A DNA stretch of 64,000 bases from Batkoa obscura (GCA_030770535.1 JASVEC010000015.1:930001-994000), one strand, 5' to 3'; shown: positions 11,228-23,865, counted from the stretch's first letter. Numbers and translations are program-made. The notes: generated by a model from the sequence alone, not told the origin.

Positions 11228-12728
11228 TTTGTTTTTTTAAACTTTTAGTCTTGATTGTTATATTTTTTGATAAATTCAATGTGATTATTATTTGTTTATA
11301 TACCTTTTTTAATAATTTATTTTGAGTGGCTCTTAATTAATATTGTCTATAAAACCTGAAAGATTTAGCTTAAAATAGATCTCCTATTCAACTCATTTCT
11401 ACAGTTATGCTATTACCCCTGAAAAATTGACTATTCCAATACCAATAAAAATGGACGTTAAAAAAATTCCTATGACTCTTATTTGTCCTTTTGTTTGATA
11501 TGTCTTAAATGCTAATCATTAATGGGATGATTTGATATTGAACTGATATGTTAACGGATAGCATTTATCAATTATGCAGCTATTAATTGATGTTGGTTTT
11601 GTTTCATTAGTGTTTTTCTTGTGATGTTTTTAACTTTAGTTGTTTTTATTAACCCAATGTTTCGGATTCGAGTTATTACAATTGATCTTTTTATTCTTAA
11701 ATTTAAGAGGAACAAGTTAGTGAAGTTTTATTGCTATTCGATTCAACTTGTTTTATGTTACAGTTTGTATTTCTATAATAACGCTCTAATGTCGGTTAAA
11801 AAAGTCTTGGAAAACTATGATGACATTATGATATTTTATTAATTTTAACTCTTCATTTATCTCCAGTTATTAAGTTTTAAAATTCTAAAGTCAACCACGC
11901 TCTTTTTGCATCAAATTCAAATAAAAAAATATTAAGACTAAATTTTAAATTTAATTAAATTTAGTAATAAAACCCAATATTAATTTATTTAATATTTTTA
12001 TGCTATTCTTTAATAATTACTATGCTAATTATCATATTAATTGTGTTAATTATTATGCTAATTATTACTAAAAGAGCCTTATAAATTTAAACAATTCAAA
12101 TACTATCCTAAAAACTGCCAATTTATAATAACTTTATTAATATTGTTATTAGTAACAAGTTCACTATTTGATCATTTGTACTATCATTGTTCTATTTATA
12201 TACTAGATAATTTATTATGTATTGATTTTTTGATTTATAATTTAATTTTATTTTATTTTGATTTTGGACTAATAACAACAAGGATCTATAAACTTTATTT
12301 TTAAAAATTTAGTTTAGTTACATTGCTAGTCTATAATATATGAATTTGTATCTGCTGATCTTTGTCATACTTATAATAGATAACACGATACTATAGTTTT
12401 ATACTTTAAAAACTAGTACAATTAAACTTCTGTTCTGTAATATCCGGATCTGTCACTCCATATCCTTTCTCTATGTTACTAATAAATAATAGAAAAATCT
12501 GTACTATTATAATTTTGAAAACAAAACAAATATGAAATGAGCTAAAAAATTTACTTGAAACTTTATTAAATTTTAAAAAACCAATAATAAAATGGAAATA
12601 TCTTTAATAATGTATATGTCGAAAAAAATAGTGTTTATAAAAGAATAAAATCATATTCAAAAAGTTATCCTTCAACTATCATATACATAAAAAGGGAGTT
12701 TAGCATTATTGTAGCTCACCTGATATAA
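11228..12728. other. AT-rich intergenic region
   Basis: This is 1.5 kb between the UPF0357 start and the clathrin stop. Around 12000-12070, short direct repeats of a "TAATTATxATGC" type occur. I see no gene. A weak + strand ORF at 11621-11842 has no recognisable motif and probably arises from base composition. Confidence 0.5.
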
Positions 12729-15700
12729 TTAAAATGGTAAATTGTTATATTGATTATTATTATTCATTGGATAACTTTGTCCAGGTCCAGAATTGGATCT
12801 ATAACCTTGCATAGGAATTGAAGATTGCTGCATACCCATATTACCTTGAGTTATCATTAAGGGATTACCTAATGCTCCTGGATTAATAATGGGAGCACTT
12901 TGTTCTTGTTTTTGTTGAGCTTCTTCTCTTTTAGTTCTCTCTTCATTAGCTTTTTCCAATTTATCAACTTTACTTGTATATTCTCTAATTACTTGGATCA
13001 TGTAAGGCATAGCATAATCGGATATGCGATGGCGCCAGGCTAATTCCATAGCTACATCAGGACGGATAAGATCATAACATATGGTTAAGCAAGCAGTAAA
13101 GTATTCTTTTAATTCATTTTCGACAAAGAATTTAAGTAAATCTTCAGCAATTTCTTTGCTTCTTGAAGAAGAGGCGGTGTCCATAGCATCTCTAAACATT
13201 TGATCTTTTTTAGAAAGACTAATTGATTGCTCCCAACGTTTATTAATCTAAACAAAATCATTAGTTATAATTACAAACTTAAAAATTAAATTTACTCTAT
13301 AAAGACGAGCAGCTATCCTACGGAATTCCAAAAGCTCATGCTTCTCTAATCTTTGGGCAAGTTCAATGTTATCAAAATTATCATAGCTTTCAATTGAATT
13401 TTGAAGCGATTGATAATCTTCTTCATCTATAAGAAGTTGATTATATGCATTATTGACTGCACGGTTATTGACTTTTTGTACAGCAACCAAATAAGAGCGA
13501 ATGAGTGGAATATTGTTCGATTTATCAAATATTTGAACAACTCGAGTATGATCAACACGGTTGGTAATAGCAGAAAGTAAATCAGTGATAAGTAGAGGTT
13601 GTTCTTCTAAATAAAATTGAAGTGCACGATAGTAAATTTCTAAATTATTAACTTTAGAGATAACATCTTTGAAGCTAGAATGATCCCAGGCTGAGGCAGA
13701 ATGTTTCATCATAGTATTAGCTGCATTATCATATTCATCATAATGGGTATAACAAAATACTAACTCAGACCAGAGATGAGCTTCCTCACATGCTTTAATA
13801 GCTTTTGGAAGACTTACACGAGAACTATAAAGTTTAAGATGCTCCATTACAGCTTCTGGACGATATTTGGTATATAAAACAGTAAGCTCAGTAAACATTG
13901 CCATGTTAGAACGCTCTAAACCTAAAGAGGCTTCAAGAAGTTCTAATAATTGATCGGTAATACCATTATTTTCATAAAGTCTAATAATACTTTGAAGTTC
14001 ATCGTATGAATTACAAGATTCAAACCACAAATTTGGGATAAACGATATTCATTTTGTTCAATACAAATATCATGAACTTGGCGCCATACACGGGTATTAT
14101 TGGCTTTGCGCGCACTATCAACGGCAGCTTGAAACTCACCTAAACGAACTTGAGTAGAAGCAAGTGATCCCCAGTTGGAAATGCTTAAAAATAAAATTTT
14201 GGCTGCATGGTATAAACCATCATTGAAACAACGATCACCGACATTTTGAACTTGAGCAATATTGGGACCACTTAAAGTTGATTCAATATCGGATATACGA
14301 CTCGTTTTAGCATAAGCATATAAAAGTTCAGTATCAACCATAGTTTCACGAGTTTGAAGACGTGCCATTTGTAAATAACGAACTAAATCTTCATAACGAT
14401 CATTTTGTTGTGCAACTTTGATTACTTCCATATAATTGGATGAATCGTTGGAACGAATATAAGAATCAACGGCTTCTTTAACTCTATTTTGAGCGAGCTG
14501 TGCTTTACCTAATTTGCTCCAAACATTAGGAGAATTAACTTTTTCAGCAAAATCATAAGCTCTATCAACATCATGAAGATGATCAATGAGTACATTTACA
14601 GCTTCGGAGTGGGCACTATATTTATTATAAATATAAAAGGCTTCTTCATAAAGTTGGGATTCTACTAAAATTCTAGCAACTTCATTAGATTCATAATTAT
14701 TGAGGCGCTCTAAATAACCCATAACTTTTTCAGGGCAAGATTTTGAAGCTGTAAGGATCATAAGGTTTTGTAAATTGGCATTTTCACTAAACATAGTTGG
14801 TTCAAGAACAACTTTTTCAAGAAGCTCAAGTAATTCTTTAGAAAGACCTGCAGCAATAAATGCTTTTACAGTAACAGATACAGCTTCAGGAATTTGTGCT
14901 TCTGAAATGGCAGAGTTTACAATTTGATCAACTAAGATACCACGATGGGAATTAGATTCATCTAAAACAGTAGCCCATAAATCGGAATCTTGGCGTTGAA
15001 TAAGATAACGTGCTTGGTATTTGTGCATTGAGTTATCATTAGTTACTTGAATAAGTTCATGATCGCATTGACCCTGTTCATAAGCAACAAAAGCAAGATA
15101 AGGATCACGCTTTTCGCAATAACGACCAACAATACGAGGGTCATAAAGCTGATTGCTTCTCAAAAATTGTTCAGGGTTATTGTTGCCATCAATATATATC
15201 ATAGCTAATGCATTGTACATGGCTGGATCTTGGTTATTATTATTGATTTTGACTTCTAACCATGGACGGATAAGCTTAAGACGGTTTCTTTTTTCAACCT
15301 CTTCAACAAGTTCGTCTACTGGGAAAGGTCCTTGAACAGACATAAGTAAGTTTTTGATGATACTTTCATCGCAATCAACATCTAAAAGAGCACCAATGAC
15401 TACAGGAGTACGGCTAGAATTGATTTTTTGGACATAAATTTCAATGAAGTTATGGAAGTTATTTTTATAAAGATGTAAAATAAGATCATGAACAAAATCG
15501 AATCTATCACAGACAATAACAAGTGGAATAAGATCTTGAAGATTTGCTTCTTTTAGGAAATTTTTAACCCTTTCGCCATCATAATAATTACTTTCACGAC
15601 AGATTCTTTCCACTTCTTTCATTTGACCAGTGAAACAAGCTGCTTGAATATATTTGAAATGTACTTCAGGATCTTGGCTGGTGTTAACAATTGTTCCAAG

Positions 15701-17988
15701 GTAATAGTAAAGCCCTTCATAAGTTTTGAAAGTTTCGAATAAATCGATTAAACGCTCTGCAGATAATAAATCAGAGTATTTGGAAGCTATTTGGATAACA
15801 ATTTGTAAGTTTTGACGGATATTATTTGCAAGCATCTCTTTCAAACACTCAATTGAATCCTCAACAGAAAGACGACCAAAATAATCAATAATCCATTCAG
15901 GCTTCAAAAGGTGGATGTTGACTATTACTCGTTTGATATCATAAAGATCAGTATAGTGCTCAAGTGCTCTTTGATAAAGGCCTGCTTTCTCACAAAGTGC
16001 TGCGACCGAAGTTTTGTCATAATGGCTGAACATTTCATTTCCAAGGATAGCATCAGCAACTTGTGGAGCATTTAATAAAGTCATTTCTAAAAGTCTTGTT
16101 TGGAGATGACCTTGATCAGGTTTATTTCCTTTAAGTGCATCTAAAAGGAATGAAGTGGCTGGTTGTATCATATTGAATTGTGAGAATATATCCATAACTC
16201 TTTCAATTTCAACCAAAGGCCCAGATTCGTCATTTACTAATAAAGAGGCAAACTCAGCACCCTTTTCCGGATTGACTCTCAAAATGTGAGAAAGTAAGAA
16301 TACATAATCAGGTTGGTATCCGGATTTTTTGGCATAAAGGATAATCTTTGGGAATTCGCCTAGCTCAGCAAAGGCATTTACTACTTTTTGGGAAACATTA
16401 GCACGTAAATAAACAGATAAAGCTAAAGTAGTATCGAATTGTTTGATGATGTCACCTAATTCTTCGCTACAACTGAGTTTATTTTCTTTAAGCCATTTTT
16501 CTAATAATTGTTTACGACCTTGTTGGAGCACAGGACGAGCTAATTCAATAGATTCAAAACTATTTAACTCTCCCTTTTCTAACAAAATACCAAAGTATTG
16601 AAGAATTGGCGAAGTTTGCCCAGGGGTGACTGGGATTTGTTTGAATTGTTCAATTGTGCTTGGGGTCCTTAAGATACCATTAGGGGAAGTTGCTGCAACT
16701 TTGGCTGCTTCACTGAAGTTTCCGGAAGAAAATAATTGATTATACTTTTGAATATAAAGGTCTTCGGCTCCAGGTAAATTACATCTTGAAGCTAATCTAA
16801 GAGCTAGATCTATGTTGTTACTATTGTTCAATATATATGGAACAACTGTACTTTCGTTAAGACTTACAGATAAAACCTGTCCTTTACGATTAACAGAAAT
16901 TATTCCACCTTGCTCCTCAAGTTCAGCTGTAACAAAAATAGTATCACCAGAAATTCTCCCGTAATAAATTAAGTCGCCATTTAAAAGATCATAGAGATGT
17001 ATAAAACCGTATTTAGTGACTAAATAAATAATTGATTGTTTTTCAACAATCTGCATTGCAACAGGGAAATCATTTGTGGCTTCTGGTGGGAAAAACAAAT
17101 CAACTTGTTTTTTAGTATATACTGGGTTTTGATCTTTGTGATCAATTTCGACAATATGTACTTTAGCTCCAGTTGCCGTACGGACAGCAAATGAGAATAA
17201 TTTGGTATTTGAAGCTCCGCCATCTAGCTTAATTTCAGCGAAAGCTGCAGCATGAGCTTCGATAGGCTGACTTACATTTCTATCCTTATTATAGAGCTGC
17301 ATAGCACCTACAACTTTTCCGTCCTATTACCAAATTTTAATATTTATCATCAAATGAAGAAAACTACATACCTTAGCAGATATACCAATTAACATGGACC
17401 AGTTCATCTCTTTATTAGTACGGTAGTTGATAATTTGAGATCCGTTAAGACTTGAATGTCTTTCGAAGGCTTTTACTGGTTGGCTATCACCATCTAAAGA
17501 CCAATGAAATACAAATCTCTCTGTTACTAAGCCTAAAGTTTTATCATTGACCCATTTCCAGAATACTACACTATCACTCATAAGATGAGATTTTAGCTTT
17601 GTTTTTGTTTCAAGATTGAATATTTGAAGTTGGTTTCCAGCTTTTTAGTAAATTAGTAACTGATAATAGTTTATAACAAAATTTAATACCTTTTAAAGCA
17701 ATTATCTTCTCATTTAAGTGCATAATAGCGGAATCAGCAGTAATGGGACGTTTCAATAAGTTATTGACGTCTGAAAGATCAATAATTATTACTTGGTTTT
17801 GTTGTCCATCTTTTTCTCGAATACAGATGTATTTATCTGATTCCATGGTTAAGGTATTGAACCCAATGGCATCAGTGTTTACTCCAAGGGTTTGGAGCTA
17901 AAAGTCTTGATTTAGTTACACGAAAACATATCATTCTATAAATTACCTGGATATGTTCTCGAAAACGAATTGGTAAATTATCACCCAT
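12729..17988 (-). CDS. CHC1: clathrin heavy chain
   Basis: This forms the triskelion leg of clathrin coats at the trans-Golgi, endosomes and plasma membrane. Five exons (17988-17947, 17897-17690, 17640-17372, 17323-13296, 13247-12729) give about 1,688 residues, the normal family size. The N-terminal beta-propeller begins with LPIRFREH and includes [13 protein letters not shown]. The seven clathrin repeats follow, then the trimerisation region [10 protein letters not shown] and [15 protein letters not shown]. The C-terminal tail is Gln/Asn/Pro-rich and ends NNLPF. Near 14004-14010 the frame breaks between [10 protein letters not shown] and [14 protein letters not shown]; one missing base accounts for it. 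The flanking protein is perfectly conserved and the gene is normally essential or nearly so, so an assembly indel is likely. It is divergent with mitochondrial S8. Confidence 0.97.
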
Positions 17989-18208
17989 CTTTAAAAATGA
18001 TATTCAAAGTATAAATGAAATAAAAAAATAGTCAACTCTTTTTTTATTCAATATATAAATATTCACTTTATTGGAACAAATCATGGCACCAAATAAATAC
18101 GCATTCAATTATCATTGGAAGGATCATTTTTTTTACAATCCCATAAAATTCCAACTTTATTTTTTTTGTTTTTTAAGTTAGAATTCAATTTTATTTATAA
18201 ATTTAAAG
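17989..18208. promoter_or_regulatory. shared divergent promoter of CHC1 and MRPS8
   Basis: Only 220 bp separate the two oppositely directed start codons, so both promoters must lie here or overlap. The region is A/T-rich with T tracts. No specific factor site can be named from sequence alone. Confidence 0.45.
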
Positions 18209-18730
18209 ATGGGGATATTAGGCGCAACACGTATGGCTATGCCAATCGTAGAAGGATTAGCACGTAAAACTAAATTACCATGTGTCCATGATTTATGTGC
18301 GCGTGTACAAAATGGATACTCTGCCAAATTAAAAAATATCAGTGTACCAGAAACTAAAATGAACTTAGCTGTTTCTCAAATTTTATACCAACAAGGTTTT
18401 ATTTCTTCAATTGTAAGAGGGAACCATCTTGGTATTGATTATTCACCAACTACCCCTGATAATGTCGCCACTAGAAGATATTGGCTTGGGTTAAAATATT
18501 ATCAAAACTCACCCGTATTATCTTCAATGCGCGCAGTTTCTATACCATCTAGAAAGATTTTCGCAACTGCTCAAGAGTTTGAATATGTTGTTTCAGGAAG
18601 AAGAGTTGGAATTCTTTCCCCATTACAGCCTGGTGAGATTATCATTATAAATACAGAAAAAGGAGTTCTAGAAATCCATGATGCCGTTGAGTTAAAACTT
18701 GGAGGACAAGTATTATGTAGAGCTAAATAG
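18209..18730 (+). CDS. MRPS8: mitochondrial small-subunit ribosomal protein uS8m
   Basis: This intronless gene gives 173 residues. It matches fungal mitochondrial uS8: DLCARVQNGYSAKL, ILYQQGFISSIVRG, then TPDNVATRRYWLGLKYY and the end LKLGGQVLCRAK. The "ATRR.WLGLKY" stretch and the final "LCR" are typical of fungal Mrps8 rather than cytosolic uS8. The ~25 residues before DLCARVQN are positively charged and carry an amphipathic MRMAM-type leader. They probably act as the mitochondrial targeting sequence. The protein binds the small-subunit rRNA body. It is divergently transcribed from clathrin. Confidence 0.92.
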   Translation: MGILGATRMAMPIVEGLARKTKLPCVHDLCARVQNGYSAKLKNISVPETKMNLAVSQILYQQGFISSIVRGNHLGIDYSPTTPDNVATRRYWLGLKYYQNSPVLSSMRAVSIPSRKIFATAQEFEYVVSGRRVGILSPLQPGEIIIINTEKGVLEIHDAVELKLGGQVLCRAK

Positions 18731-19834
18731 ATTAATAGAGTAATTAAATTTCATAAAGAAGGCTATTTTGCTAAAATAATAAATCGTAGGTACATTTATT
18801 AAGAGAGATCATTGAGCTATTGCTTTGTTTGATAGATTTTTACTTTCAACTAATTTAAATAGGAAGCAAATAATAAATTTTTTATCGTTAAAAAGGAAAA
18901 ATATACTTAAAACAGAAGTTTATGTGTTTACATAGTAAATGCATCAAGATATATTTATAAACTTTCTTTCTTTTAAAATATTTTGGATTGAGTCTTATTT
19001 GAATGTTATATCATAAATTAAAATAGTCAATATATGATTGTAGTTTTATTTTAAACGATCATAGGAGCTAGAATTTAAATTTATTTCCTACCTACATATA
19101 TGTATTATACATATTAAGTTGTAAATTAACTTTGATATTAACAAAGCTTAAGTGCTTATATAATCAGTGAATACTTATAAAGGATTATAGTTTTAATAAA
19201 TGAGACGATACAATCATTAATATTATTTAAAATTATACATTGAATATTCTTAAAATGCATTGAATAGTCATTTGGTTTTTAATTATCACCACTGGATTGG
19301 GACTATGTTAATAATAAGGAGCTATTTGATATATACAACTCCTGATTTTTTTAGTATATTATATATTATAACTATCAATTACAATTAAGTAATAGTATTC
19401 TAATTTAATAACATGCTCAACTATATGAAATTATTCTTCTTTATTAGCAACTTTTTGATTTCGAAATTGATTGATGCTAACAAATAGAAAGAACTAAAAT
19501 AAACCACCTTAAATTTTGATTTGCTCAATATTTTAAGTAGAGATGAAGCTAGTAAATTTCTATATTCATTTTGTAAAGTAGTAATAATGTCTAGCTAGAC
19601 CTTCTTTCTTTCAGGTCGTTTTAAAATTCACAAACGTCATTAAAGTAAGTTTTTATGATTGATAATATATGGTACCAGAATGGATAAAAAAAATTACGCC
19701 CGAAAGCGAAGAAACTTGAGTTGAGAAAAAGGATAACAAAAAATACATCCATCAAATATCAAGCGAATTAGATTACACAATGAAAATTAAATATAAAACT
19801 CGAATTTCAAGTGTGCTTACAATTTATTTAAAGA
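18731..19834. other. AT-rich spacer upstream of RPL34
   Basis: About 1.1 kb lies between MRPS8 and RPL34, in tandem orientation. I see no ORF with conserved features. The last ~150 bases should contain the RPL34 promoter and leader. Confidence 0.5.
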
Positions 19835-20215
19835 ATGGTTCAACGTCTTACTTACCGTCGTCGTCTCTCATACAACACCAAGTCAAACCGCGTTAATGTA
19901 GTAAAGACTCCAGGTGGTAAACTTGTTTATCATCACGTAAAGAAACCAGTAAAGAACGCCAGTTGTGGTGACTGCGGAGAACAACTCCAAGGTATCAAGG
20001 CTTTCCGCCCAAGAGAACTCTCTCAAGTTTCTAGACGTCATAAGACCGTTACCCGTGCTTATGGTGGTTCCCGTTGCGCTAACTGTGTCCGTAACAGGTA
20101 AGTTTTAAATTTTGTATAAAGTTTATTTGCTAATTTTTATAGAATCGTTCGTGCTTTCTTAATCGAAGAACAAAAGATCGTCAAGAAAGTTATCAAAGCC
20201 CAAACTAAAAACTAA
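19835..20215 (+). CDS. RPL34: cytosolic 60S ribosomal protein eL34
   Basis: Two exons (19835-20097, 20143-20215) separated by a 45-nt intron encode 111 residues. The start MVQRLTYRRRLSYNTKSN, the "TPGGKLVYHHVKK" stretch, the zinc-ribbon cysteines CGDCG and CANC, and the end KVIKAQTKN are all eL34. Codons are markedly richer in C/G third positions (CGT, GTC, AAG, CGC) than in every neighbouring gene, as expected for translational selection in a very highly expressed ribosomal protein. The gene marks the left edge of the repeat-rich island. Confidence 0.97.
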
Positions 20216-20920
20216 TTTAATAAGGTGAAGACCTAATAAATTTTTAAAATAAAATTGAGGATTTATTAAATAAATGGATAGTTGCATAAATCTAGGTAAA
20301 TAAATGTAAATAAAATTATATTTAGATAAATTTTTGAAGGAGGCTAATATGCGAAATATAAGAAGATTTGGATGAAATGTGGATCAATACAGAGTTCCTG
20401 AATATACAATATTTTGAGTTGCTTAAAGTTAGTGATAAACATCACTTGGAAAGATAAAATTCAATATTGTAGAGCTTAGTATAGAATTTACTAGTTAAGT
20501 TAGTCTATTTTAATCTCATGTTTATTTTTAAAATAACTATTTGAATTTTCATCGAAATCAGACTTTTAGATCTTACTAAATAATAAGCAAATTTTTGTAC
20601 TTATATTTTTTCTAAAAAGTTAATAAATGTTTAAATCAATTATTGAATTTGTCATTACTTTACTTCTATTTTAATGATATATCACTGTTTTTCTTTATGG
20701 TATTTGTGCAATAAATAGTATTGAATCATTGATTTTAGTTACCTTTATTACTATTCATTAAAACTAAAGTCAAGGTATAACTTTAAATCAGTATTTGCTA
20801 CTTTTTATAATATTTACAATAGAATAAATTATATAGATCTATCCCTAAAAGTATAAAGTGTTATTTGTATTAAATAGCTTAAATATAAAATTATTTTACA
20901 AAAGTAGTGAAAACACTGTT
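20216..20920. other. AT-rich spacer, left edge of repeat island
   Basis: This is the 3' region of RPL34 followed by about 600 bp of very AT-rich sequence. No gene is recognised before the first copy of the ~100-bp repeat. Confidence 0.5.
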
Positions 20921-21020
20921 TAGGGATGTATTTTTGTATTTAAGAACTTTACTAACAATTTTTCCACTTAAATAGCACTTAAAAAATGGAAAAAGTAATG
21001 AAACCAAAAAACATCCTCAT
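20921..21020 (-). repeat. ~100-bp TIR element, copy 1
   Basis: This copy is in the reverse orientation (TAGGGATGTATTTTTG at left, CATCCTCA at right). It matches the family core, with TTTTCCACTTAAATAGC followed by CTTAAAAAATGGAAAA. The ends have drifted slightly. No clear TA duplication remains. Confidence 0.85.
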
Positions 21021-21275
21021 TTGCTAATTGTGTTAAGGTTTTATAGTTTATTTTTTAATTACTAAAATATTAAAAAACATAATTTACAAAGTATTTTTTT
21101 TCAATAGTTTAATTAGTAATCTTTTAATTTTCTACTGCTTAAAAAGTTTACAACCATTATTTAGAGTTAAAAAAAATTATAAAAAAAATTTATTAAAAGG
21201 TTTTATTGATTTGGTAACAAATTTATTGCTTTTTGTGAAATATAAATTTATATATAATTGAAAGCTGATAAAAAT

Positions 21276-21378
21276 ATGGGGATGACTTTTTTGGCTTGAT
21301 TACTTTTTCCATCTTTTAAATGTTATTTGAGTAGAAAAACTGTTAGTAAAATTCTTAAACATAAAAATGTATCCCCAT
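21276..21378 (+). repeat. ~100-bp TIR element, copy 2
   Basis: The ends are near-perfect inverted repeats (TGGGGATG / CATCCCCA) bordered by TA on both sides, the pattern of Tc1/mariner-type target duplication. The core keeps GTTAGTAAAATTCTTAAAC. Confidence 0.9.
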
Positions 21379-21707
21379 ATATTAATAATTTGTTATAAAT
21401 TATAATATTGTAATAAAAAACAAAATATTTCATTAATAAAGTTTTTACGTAATAAACTTATGCAGATAATTGATAAATTTGGTTGTTTTTTAAACTTACT
21501 TTTAAGTATAATCAATAGTTTTTTTATAACTACTAATTAAAATAATAGTAGTATCACTTTTTTAAACAAATTATATGCTAATGGATTAAATAAGTTTAAT
21601 TAAAAGCTTAAAATATCATTAATTATAAAGTTTATACAAATTTGATGAAAAAAATTTCAAGATTGAACTGGATTAGTTTTATTTTATTTTATTTTATATT
21701 TTAAATT

Positions 21708-21807
21708 TGGGAGTGTTTTTTTTACTTCATTATTTTTTCCATTTTTTAAGCGCTATTTAAGCGGAAAATTCGTTAGTAAAATTCTTAAACACAAAAATAC
21801 ATCCCCA
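21708..21807 (+). repeat. ~100-bp TIR element, copy 3
   Basis: The left end TGGGAGTGTTTTTTTT and right end ACATCCCCA are intact. The flanks are TT rather than TA. The core GCGCTATTTAAGCGG is close to consensus. Confidence 0.9.
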
Positions 21808-22045
21808 TTTGTTAAAATCTTTAATAGCTGGATTTAATGATCATGGTAGTTACTTATTTTTTATTGAACAATTTTTTATATCTGCATTAATTAACAATAC
21901 CAGAGTTTTGGTTTTAAAATAAAATTTAGTTGCTCATAATAAACAGTCGACTTGGTAAACAGCTATTATTAGCCAGCTTATCACTTTTAATAATAATTTA
22001 AAAAACAAATTAAATCAAATAAAGAGCAGTCAGCTGGTAACTATA

Positions 22046-22146
22046 TGGGGATGTATTTTTGTATTTAAGAATTTTACCAACAAATTTTCCACTTAAATGG
22101 CGCTTAAAAAATAGAAAAAATAATGAAGTCAAAAGAGACACTCCCA
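22046..22146 (-). repeat. ~100-bp TIR element, copy 4
   Basis: This reverse copy has TGGGGATGTATTTTTG at left and ACTCCCA at right. TA flanks both ends. It lies 140 bp from the LTR-like relic. Confidence 0.9.
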
Positions 22147-22287
22147 TATACTTTTCTTTAAATCAAGGTAATTTCTAATATTAGCTGAATAATACCATTT
22201 TTTTATGATTAAAAAAAAGTGTATTGTTGTTTTAGCTTTTTATTAAAACAATTACTCTATTTATTAATAATAAATATACTTGAGTTA

Positions 22288-22751
22288 TGTGAAATCTGGT
22301 ACTCAGTGTTTGGAGTCAAAAACAGCTATTGCTTGGTTGACTACACTATAAGTTGAAAGGTCTTAGTTTATGTGACTAAGATAGACTTGAATTACGAAGA
22401 ATAGCACATAATAGGCTACAGACTATATAAGACAAATAGAATAGACAATACTAATGTAAAATCTACGTGAAATACTATTAAGAAAACTTAGTGGCTTTAT
22501 CAAATGTTCGAGATATCAGGGAATAATTCAGTTAAAAAGCCTCGAGGTATTATGTTTTAAAATCTCTTTTATACTCCGATAAGTATAAATATCAAAACGA
22601 GAGGATAATATTCTTTGAGACGAAGATAGAAATTCTCTTAGCAAATCAGAATAAGAGCATGGGACTAATTGTCTCTATAATCGAGAGCACAACAGCTTAG
22701 GTGATTATTATGCTACAATTAGCCATGGGGCTGACAAAGCGATATTTCACA
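22288..22751 (+). mobile_element. solo-LTR-like relic, copy A (~464 bp)
   Basis: The segment starts TGTGAAATC and ends GATATTTCACA, so it has TG...CA ends forming a short terminal inverted repeat, and it is bordered by GTTA on both sides. No coding sequence lies inside. A second, inverted copy occurs at 30802-31263. By eye the two are roughly 85% alike, suggesting old insertions. A solo LTR of an unassigned LTR retrotransposon family is the best reading; a non-autonomous DNA element with 8-9 bp inverted ends is the alternative. It is a fossil without capacity of its own. Confidence 0.65.
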
Positions 22752-22908
22752 GTTAATTACAAAATTTACTTAAAAACTAATTTAAATTTCGAGTTTTTAA
22801 ACTTACAAGTCCTTAGTATATAATTAGTTAAATTTAAAAAGCTTAAAACTAAATTTTCTAAATTAAACTTTATATTACTTTTATCAAATATATAATAAAT
22901 ATATAACA

Positions 22909-23009
22909 TGGGAGTGTTTTTTTTGGCTTCATTACTTTTTCTATTTTTTAAGCGCTATTTGAGTGGAAAATTTGTTAGTAAAATTCTTAAACACAAAAAT
23001 ACATCCCCA
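22909..23009 (+). repeat. ~100-bp TIR element, copy 5
   Basis: This copy is close to consensus, with TGGGAGTGTTTTTTTTGG at left and AATACATCCCCA at right. The right flank is TA and the left flank CA. It forms an inverted pair with copy 6 only 70 bp away. Confidence 0.92.
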
Positions 23010-23079
23010 TATGTTATTTCTATAGATTAAAACTTTTAGCTTTAACTACAACATACTGAATTTTCTAAATTTTAATATA

Positions 23080-23179
23080 TGGGGATATATTTTTATGTTT
23101 AGGAATTTTACTAACAAATTTTCCACTCAAATAGCGCTTAAAAAATAGAAAAAGTAATGAAGCCAAAAAAACATCCCCA
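23080..23179 (-). repeat. ~100-bp TIR element, copy 6
   Basis: This reverse copy with TGGGGATATATTTTTATG and ACATCCCCA ends has TA on both sides. Together with copy 5 it could fold into a long hairpin in RNA or single-stranded DNA. Confidence 0.92.
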
Positions 23180-23439
23180 TATCAAAATTGCTTAAAAAGT
23201 TTGTTGTTGAAAAGTCGCTAAAATAGGTTGATAATTTAGAATATGAATGAAACTCATGCTGAAAAATTAATATTTTCAATGGTATAACTTGTTAATAGCT
23301 CTTAAGAAATAAACAGGAAATAGTACAAATCATATAGAAGCAACCATTTTATTTCTAAAGGGATGCTATTTGTTTAACATATATAATAGTAGTTTAAAAT
23401 ATAAAAGATTAGTACTAATAAACGCGCCTTATGAGTAGT

Positions 23440-23865
23440 CTAATCGATCGTGACTCCAGCCGTACCTGTGGTAGTATAATTGCCCAAATTGACAATCTGA
23501 TAGAACTCATAACAAAACATACCATGAATAAGCACCATTGTTACTTCAGCTGGTATATGTTTGATTAAATTGAAAGTGATCAAGTCTTTACTATTTAATA
23601 ATAAAGTGATCATCATAGAAGAATAGCCCATAAGTACCAAAGCCACTTGTTTACGTAATATACTCTTTTCGTCTACATGCCCTGTATAGATACTTAATAA
23701 TGAAATGGCGCATACCGCTACACCAAAACTTCTAACTAAAAATAAGGTGGCTACATTATCAAGGTCTAAGCCTTTAATTGGTAAATAGGATGGGAATAGA
23801 TAGGCTATGATTCCTAATGGTAATTCACAAAGTCCACGGCCAGTAAATGTATTAAGTTCAATCAT
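23440..23865 (-). CDS. orphan membrane protein, about four TM helices
   Basis: This single ORF of 141 residues starts at an ATG with an A-rich leader. Hydrophobic segments lie around residues 14-30, 38-60, 72-90 and 103-125, joined by short loops (YTGHVDEKSILRK is the largest). The C terminus NYTTTGTAGVTID is soluble. Codon use and the alternating helix/loop pattern look genuinely coding. I do not recognise the family. Short fungal 4-TM proteins of unknown function have this layout. It stands alone between the repeat cluster and TIM21, and introns are not needed. Confidence 0.65.
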   Translation of the reverse strand: MIELNTFTGRGLCELPLGIIAYLFPSYLPIKGLDLDNVATLFLVRSFGVAVCAISLLSIYTGHVDEKSILRKQVALVLMGYSSMMITLLLNSKDLITFNLIKHIPAEVTMVLIHGMFCYEFYQIVNLGNYTTTGTAGVTID

